Positions 59,329-64,000 of a stretch of DNA of 64,000 nucleotides are shown one piece after another. The notes under the pieces are model-generated. The model was not told the DNA's origin, ran no database searches, and was given only the letters and a program-made list of their open reading frames with translations. Numbering within the stretch: position 1 is the stretch's first letter; every line of letters starts with the position of its first letter. Both the position numbers and the translations under genes were made by a program. The DNA is from Parvibaculum sp046297875 (GTDB lineage: Bacteria; Pseudomonadota; Alphaproteobacteria; Parvibaculales; Parvibaculaceae): contig NZ_JBKBHD010000001.1 in the NCBI RefSeq assembly GCF_046297875.1, forward strand, positions 434,001-498,000, written 5' to 3'.

Positions 59329-61947
59329 TCAAAGTTGGAAGGCGCGCTTGCGGAAGCGCTGGCGGATGATTTCAGCGAGCGTGTTGATCACGAAGGTCAT
59401 CACGAAGAGTGTCAGAGCGGCAAGGAACAGCATCCGGTAGAGCGACCCGCCGATCACGGCTTCCGGCAGCTCGACGGCGATGTTTGCCGACAGCGTGCGC
59501 AGACCGTTGAAGATGTTCCAGTCGAGCACCGGCGTGTTGCCGGCCGCCATGACCACGATCATGGTTTCGCCGACCGCACGGCCCATGCCGATCATGACCG
59601 CCGCGAAAATCCCCGACATTGCCGTCGGGATGATGACCCACATTGCCGTCTGCCAGGGCGTCGCTCCCGTGGCGAGGCTTGCCGCGCGAAGATGCGAGGG
59701 AACTGAGTTCATCGCGTCTTCCGCCAGCGTGTAGATGTTCGGGATGACGGCAAAGCCCATGACGAAGCCGACCACCAGCGCATTGCGCTGAACATAGGTG
59801 TCGACGACACCTCCACGAAGGTCGAAGCCGGTTGCCGCCAGCACCGTGGAAACGACAAAGCTCACCACCACCGCCACAAGCAGCAGGGCGGCCCAACGCA
59901 TGAAATCGAGGCGCCCCGCCGAGGCGCGGTCGAGGCCGCGTTCACGAGCGCGGTAAGTGTGGCCGGCAAGCCGGTTGAACAGCCAGGAAACAAAAACATA
60001 GGAGAGCGGCAGCAGAACGATGAAGAGCATCGGGAAGCCGGTGCCGATATCGCCGTTCACCCAGGCCTTGAAATCACCGTGGAAAAGCACTGTTTCAAAG
60101 AGAGGGCCCGCCCTGTAGGCGATATAGGTTGTCAGAAAGACGACCAGAAACATGCAGATGAATTTCGGGATGCCGTCGAGCCGGAGCGCGATATTCACAG
60201 GCAGTGACTGCCAGATGAAGGCACTCAGCATCAGGCCGAGCGGCAGGGCAATGAAGGCGAGCAGTACCGCGCCAATCCATGTCTCGACGATGGGGGCGAG
60301 AATGAGCGCAGCCACGAAACCGAGCACCACCGTCGGGAGCGACTCCATCATCTCCATGACCGGCTTCACCGTGGCGCGGACGCGGCGATGCACGAATTCG
60401 GAGGTGTAAATCGCACCCATGAGCGCGATCGGCACCGCGAACAGGAGCGCATAGACGGTCGCCTTGAGCGTGCCGAAGATCAGCGGGATCAGCGAGAATT
60501 TCGGCTCGAAAACGTCGGTGCCCGAGGAGGACTGCCACGTATAGGTCGGCTCGGAATAACCCTCGTACCAGACCTTGCCGAAAATCGTCTGCAGCGTGGT
60601 TTCGTAGTGCGGGAACTTGAAGCGGAAATAGTCGACCGAACCGTCATCCGCGAGGACCAGCGCACCGTCGACACGGGCCATCATCATGGCGATCGACGGG
60701 ATGTCTCCCGATACCGGACGCGTAAAGCGCGCCAACACCTGATCGCTTGTGGAATGGCGCACCCAGACATTGCCGTCGGCGTCCTGCGTCACAAGGGCCT
60801 TCGACCTTGGGCTGACGGCGATATCGACGATCGCGGCCGGGTTCGGTTCGTGAACGCGCGCGCGCTCCATGGCATAGCCGTCCGCCGTTCTGGCGCCTTC
60901 CTGCTGGAGGCGGAAGAAAACGTCAACCGCGCCATTCGAGCCACCGACCACGAGCGCCTGCTCGCCGGTCAGGAATGCCATGCGTGTCACCTCGTCGCCT
61001 TCACCGAAGACACGGCGAGTCTCGGCGAGCACAGGCGCGCGGAAGTCGCGCGTATCGTAGCGATACATGTTGCCGTCCGTCGCCGCCACGTAGACCGCGT
61101 CGGCCGTGCTGGTCATGACAACGGAATTGACGCCAACACCGGAAGGAAGCGCAGGAAGCGTTGTCGTCGACACGCGCACCTGCTCGGTGCCGGTCAGAAG
61201 ATTGCGCTGCGTTTCCGCGCGGCTCAGACGGCCGACGCCTGCAGTATCGAAGGTCACGAAGGAACGCGTCGGACGCTCGACAGTGCCGCCGACGCGATAG
61301 TCGACGGCGACGATCGGGAACTCGGAAATTTGCTGCGGTTCGTCGAGGCTGGCGCTCAGCGCGACACGGCGGTACTGGTCGCGGGGGAGCTGCGTGAACA
61401 CCGCACCATCGGCAGCAAGGCGCGACGTCTCGTCAAGCTTGACGAGATTGCTAGGCAAGTTCCGCGGGATCACCACCGAAATATCGAAGCCGAAACTGGC
61501 AAATCGAACCGTGCCGTCTTCGAAACCGAAGGCGATCTGGTCGCGGCGAACAACGCCGCCAACCGCCGTCGCATCCTTACCGTCGAATTCAAAATCCGGC
61601 GCAGGTATTTGCCGGCCTGTCGGAACATGGAAGGCGCTGATCTTGCCGTCGGCTGCCGCTCTGGCGCCGATCGTGCTGTATTCGTCGGCGTTGAGCCAGA
61701 CGGCGTCTTTTTTATCAAGCCTGTATGTAATGGGATCGGCAATTTCGCCGGAACCGGCAAGCGGCATCACAACCCGGACAAGAAACACCAGAATGCCGAC
61801 AACGGCGAAGATGACGAGCAGGCCGCCGACAGTAATGACCCAGTTCGCGACCTTGTCGCCGATCAGAACGCTGGCGCTTGTAACCTTGGACCGTCTGTGA
61901 GCGAGAAAGGATTTGGCATCGCTTTGGGCCGGTGCAGTCTCGCTCAT
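59329..61947 (-). CDS. pstC: Phosphate ABC transporter permease PstC with propeller-like insert
   Basis: An 872-residue PstC, nearly three times the E. coli form (319). After a first span (near 32-55), residues ~70-440 show repeated strand patterns with DG turns (for example VAATDGNMYRYDT, VVGGSNGAVDVFF, DADGNVWVRHST, LADDGSVDYFRF), as in a beta-propeller. Then a typical PstC permease starts with SLIPLIFGTLKATVYALLF (near 485) and has the EAA loop DAMNSVPSHLRAASLATGAT near 760. The insert should lie in the periplasm. Comparable long PstC proteins occur in other Proteobacteria. Follows pstS at 116 bases. Confidence 0.9.
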   Translation of the reverse strand: MSETAPAQSDAKSFLAHRRSKVTSASVLIGDKVANWVITVGGLLVIFAVVGILVFLVRVVMPLAGSGEIADPITYRLDKKDAVWLNADEYSTIGARAAADGKISAFHVPTGRQIPAPDFEFDGKDATAVGGVVRRDQIAFGFEDGTVRFASFGFDISVVIPRNLPSNLVKLDETSRLAADGAVFTQLPRDQYRRVALSASLDEPQQISEFPIVAVDYRVGGTVERPTRSFVTFDTAGVGRLSRAETQRNLLTGTEQVRVSTTTLPALPSGVGVNSVVMTSTADAVYVAATDGNMYRYDTRDFRAPVLAETRRVFGEGDEVTRMAFLTGEQALVVGGSNGAVDVFFRLQQEGARTADGYAMERARVHEPNPAAIVDIAVSPRSKALVTQDADGNVWVRHSTSDQVLARFTRPVSGDIPSIAMMMARVDGALVLADDGSVDYFRFKFPHYETTLQTIFGKVWYEGYSEPTYTWQSSSGTDVFEPKFSLIPLIFGTLKATVYALLFAVPIALMGAIYTSEFVHRRVRATVKPVMEMMESLPTVVLGFVAALILAPIVETWIGAVLLAFIALPLGLMLSAFIWQSLPVNIALRLDGIPKFICMFLVVFLTTYIAYRAGPLFETVLFHGDFKAWVNGDIGTGFPMLFIVLLPLSYVFVSWLFNRLAGHTYRARERGLDRASAGRLDFMRWAALLLVAVVVSFVVSTVLAATGFDLRGGVVDTYVQRNALVVGFVMGFAVIPNIYTLAEDAMNSVPSHLRAASLATGATPWQTAMWVIIPTAMSGIFAAVMIGMGRAVGETMIVVMAAGNTPVLDWNIFNGLRTLSANIAVELPEAVIGGSLYRMLFLAALTLFVMTFVINTLAEIIRQRFRKRAFQL

Positions 61948-62025
61948 CTTCGTGTCGCCCCCATCAGACGCGGGCCGTTGCGTGCCCGCCGGAAATACAC
62001 ATAACGAATATCAGTGCCGAAAGAG

Positions 62026-62050
62026 CCGGGGGCGGCCAAGCCGCCCCCGG
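62026..62050 (-). terminator. Hairpin between pstS and pstC
   Basis: CCGGGGGCGGC (62026-62036) pairs perfectly with GCCGCCCCCGG (62040-62050), loop CAA. It lies 13 bases after the pstS stop on the transcribed strand; no strong T run follows. Such hairpins protect the pstS mRNA and limit read-through, giving more binding protein than permease. Confidence 0.6.
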
Positions 62051-62063
62051 TGTCATGCCGGTA

Positions 62064-63050
62064 TCAGAGGCCGAACGCCTTGAGGTCTTCTTCCGCAACG
62101 AACTTCGTCAGCGGGAAGTAACCGTCCTTCACGACGGCTTCCTGACCCTGAATGGAGTAAACGAAGCGGATGAACTCCGCACGCAGCGGCTCAAGCGCCT
62201 GGTTCGGATTCTTGTTGACGTAGATGTAGAGGAAGCGCGCGATCGGATAGTCACCAGTCGCGGCATTGTCGGCGGTCGCGTCAAAGCAGGAGCCTTCGGC
62301 CGTCAGTTTGAGCGGGACCGAGCGCACGTCGGCGGTCTTGTAGCCCACGCCCGAGTAACCGATGCCCGCGATGTCCGAGGCAACGCCCTGAACGACGGTC
62401 GAGGAACCCGGCTGTTCCTTCACTTCATCCTTGTAGTCGCCATTGAAGAGCGCGACTTCCTTGAAGTAGCCATAGGTGCCCGAGGCCGAGTTGCGGCCAT
62501 AGAGCGAAATCGGGCGCGAGGCCCATTCGCCGGTCATGCCAACATCGCCCCAGGTGGTGATGTTCTTGTCGAGGCCGCCATTGCGGGTCTTCGAGAAGAT
62601 GGCATCGACCTGCTGCATGGAGAGGCATTCGATCGGGTTGTCCTTGTGGACGTAGACGGCGAGCGAGTCGAGCGCGCCACGGATGGCGAGCGGCTTGTAG
62701 CCGAACTTCTTTTCGAACTCTTCGATCTCGGCCGACTTCATCGGGCGCGACATCGGGCCGAACTGCGAGGTGCCGGCGATCAGCGCGGGCGGCGCAGTGC
62801 TCGAGCCCTTGCCTTCGATCTCGATCTTGACGTTCGGGTACATGGCGTTGAAGCCTTCTGCCCAGAGCGTCATCAGGTTGTTGAGCGTGTCGGAGCCGAT
62901 CGACTTCAATGTGCCCGAAACACCGGACACCGGCTTGTAGTCGCCCAGAGCCGGGTCGATGCCAGCGCTCTGCGCGGACGTCCCGAACATCAGTGAAGTC
63001 GCGACCGCGACCACGGCCGCCGTCTTGAGAGTGGTGAGTTTCACGTTCAT
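62064..63050 (-). CDS. pstS: Periplasmic phosphate-binding protein PstS
   Basis: A 328-residue PstS with a signal peptide (about residues 1-29, cleavage near ASAQSAG). The phosphate-binding segments are GSSTAPPALIAGTSQFG (near 83-99), SASGTYGYFKE (near 158) and GYSGVGY (near 217). It delivers phosphate to PstCA. I chose ATG 63050 (MNVKLTT); the GGAGA just upstream is very close to it, so GTG at 63044 may be the true start. A PHO box at 63201-63222 controls it. First gene of the pst operon after phoR. Confidence 0.95.
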   Translation of the reverse strand: MNVKLTTLKTAAVVAVATSLMFGTSAQSAGIDPALGDYKPVSGVSGTLKSIGSDTLNNLMTLWAEGFNAMYPNVKIEIEGKGSSTAPPALIAGTSQFGPMSRPMKSAEIEEFEKKFGYKPLAIRGALDSLAVYVHKDNPIECLSMQQVDAIFSKTRNGGLDKNITTWGDVGMTGEWASRPISLYGRNSASGTYGYFKEVALFNGDYKDEVKEQPGSSTVVQGVASDIAGIGYSGVGYKTADVRSVPLKLTAEGSCFDATADNAATGDYPIARFLYIYVNKNPNQALEPLRAEFIRFVYSIQGQEAVVKDGYFPLTKFVAEEDLKAFGL

Positions 63051-63187
63051 TCTCCAGTCATGTGAATGCCGGGCACAGGGCAACCACAAGAGAGCCCCCC
63101 TATGCGCCCGAGCCTTGGTGTGAATTCGGTGATGAATTCGAGGTGGCTTAACCTTCAGGCGAGCGGACGCTAGCGGGCCGTCGCAAA

Positions 63188-63222
63188 ATCTTTACGACGC
63201 TTCAATGACAGTTTTGAGACAG
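63188..63222 (-). promoter_or_regulatory. PHO box and -10 of the pst operon
   Basis: On the minus strand CTGTCTC-AAAA-CTGTCAT-TGAA (63222-63201) is a textbook PHO box: two seven-base repeats at an eleven-base period. TAAAGAT (63194-63188) stands at the right distance for a PhoB-dependent -10 element; PhoB replaces the -35 contact. pstS starts about 140 bases further on. It implies induction at low phosphate. Confidence 0.85.
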
Positions 63223-63243
63223 ACAGAGAAAATTAACGTTTTT

Positions 63244-64000
63244 CTATTGGGAAGCCAGAGGCAGAAGCACCGCAAAGGTAGAGCCTTCGCCGATTTCGCT
63301 CTCGATCTGCAGCGTGCCCTGATGGCGGTTCACGATGTGCTTCACGATCGCCAGACCGAGCCCCGTGCCGCCCCTTGCGCGGCTCGCCGCCGCATCGACC
63401 CTGTAGAATCGCTCGGTCAGGCGCGGCAGATGCTCTTTTGCGATTCCGGGCCCATAGTCACGAACCGCAAGGCGGATATAGGGACGCCCCCCCTTTTCCG
63501 CACGCTCGAGCGAGATGTCGATACGCTTGCCGGAGCGGCCATAGCGCAGCGCATTATCGGCGAGATTCTGCACCACCTGGGCTAGTTCCTCGCGGTCACC
63601 CGGCACTTTCGGAAGCCCGGCAGGCGCCGTCACGCCGATCTCCACGCCACACTGTTCCGCCACCGGTGAAAGCCCGTCCGTCACGTCGTTGACGACGCCG
63701 AGCAGATCGACCGTATCGGAAGGCCGCACATGCTCGCGCAGCTCGATCCGCGAGAGCGACAGAAGATCCTCGATCAGGCGGCGCATACGCAGCGCCTGAT
63801 CGGCCATGATAGAGAGGAACTTGTTGCGCGCTTCCGGATCGTCCTTCGCGTGGCCGCGCAGCGTGTCGATGAAACCAGAGAGAGAGGCAAGCGGCGTCTT
63901 CAGCTCATGGCTCGCAAAGGCGACGAAGTCGGCGCGCATGGATTCCACCCGGCGCGCCTCGGTGACGTCGCGCAGCAGCACCAGAACGAGCTTACGCGCC
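63244..64000 (-). CDS. phoR: Phosphate regulon sensor kinase PhoR (5' end beyond the window)
   Basis: The C-terminal 252 residues of a histidine kinase, cut by the window edge. It begins in a PAS-end segment (RKLVLVLLRDVTE), then the phospho-accepting His in FASHELKTPLASL (near the 30th visible residue). The ATP domain has the N box QNLADNALRYG, G1 DYGPGI and G2 GGTGLGLAIVKH. The gene order phoR, pstSCAB, phoU, phoB identifies it. It phosphorylates PhoB when phosphate is low, under control of PstSCAB and PhoU. The 5' part and start are not visible. Confidence 0.92.
   Translation of the reverse strand, partial: ARKLVLVLLRDVTEARRVESMRADFVAFASHELKTPLASLSGFIDTLRGHAKDDPEARNKFLSIMADQALRMRRLIEDLLSLSRIELREHVRPSDTVDLLGVVNDVTDGLSPVAEQCGVEIGVTAPAGLPKVPGDREELAQVVQNLADNALRYGRSGKRIDISLERAEKGGRPYIRLAVRDYGPGIAKEHLPRLTERFYRVDAAASRARGGTGLGLAIVKHIVNRHQGTLQIESEIGEGSTFAVLLPLASQ

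Noticed and set aside
57522..59369. 615-codon open frame on the plus strand opposite pstA
   Set aside because: High GC third positions on the other strand keep it open; protein has Arg/His-rich shadow composition while pstA is a clear family member.
60388..62004. 538-codon open frame opposite pstC
   Set aside because: Antisense shadow; composition and lack of motifs argue against a gene.

Overview
The window is a gene-dense, high-GC stretch of a bacterial chromosome. It holds about 62 protein genes, one tRNA gene and several strong cis-regulatory RNAs. An alphaproteobacterium is indicated by GcrA (a regulator specific to that class), class I lysyl-tRNA synthetase, a SAM-II riboswitch ahead of metZ, the two-domain dCTP deaminase and the phoR-pstSCAB-phoU-phoB order. 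The overall style suggests Hyphomicrobiales/Rhizobiales, perhaps a Parvibaculum-like lipid or hydrocarbon degrader; that narrower guess is inference. I see no prophage, insertion sequence, CRISPR array or rRNA.

Layout. 1-2.6 kb: TauE-type exporter, TIGR02186 protein and CcdA in a tight operon. 2.6-5.9 kb: a ligase-associated repair pair (PdeM phosphoesterase and Lhr-type helicase). 5.9-10.2 kb: MscS channel, small membrane protein, a DECR1-like dienoyl-CoA reductase, quinone oxidoreductase, epoxide-hydrolase-like enzyme. 10.2-11.4 kb: a GDT1/UPF0016 cation exporter behind a yybP-ykoY (Mn2+) riboswitch, and a DUF3147 protein. 11.4-17.2 kb: esterase, TetR regulator and flavin monooxygenase on the minus strand; two hotdog thioesterases and a MATE pump on the plus strand. 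17.3-27.7 kb: ArsC-like reductase, pyrD-DUF952, LexA-like regulator, lysK, membrane histidine kinase, Fe-S helicase, TerB, secreted protein. 27.8-34.5 kb: sterol-desaturase-like enzyme, SixA, anchored solute-binding protein, an MshEN-glycosyltransferase fusion, a response regulator, MatB. 34.6-44.2 kb: BCCT transporter, secreted and membrane proteins of unknown role, a 31-residue membrane protein, a duplicated thioredoxin-fold isomerase, tRNA-Gly(CCC), DUF2804 protein, radical SAM enzyme, LrgAB-like pair, dienelactone hydrolase. 44.2-52.9 kb: dCTP deaminase, SAM-II-controlled metZ, apaG, argE, BLUF photoreceptor, lipoprotein, argD-argF-hslO. 53.3-55 kb: ABC-2 permease and gcrA. 55-64 kb: the phosphate regulon (phoB, phoU, pstB, pstA, pstC, pstS behind a PHO box, and phoR cut off by the window edge).

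Main points of interest: the Mn2+ riboswitch with a second hairpin beside the ribosome binding site and a TTG start; the SAM-II aptamer followed by a terminator with a competing pairing; a glycosyltransferase fused to a predicted c-di-GMP-binding MshEN domain beside a response regulator; a PstC of 872 residues with a propeller-like extracytoplasmic insert; a 29-bp AT-rich palindromic operator; a previously easy-to-miss 31-residue membrane protein; and a 21-bp perfect-stem intergenic palindrome of a dispersed repeat type. No wholly novel multi-gene system is evident; the best candidates are individual fusions and regulatory arrangements.
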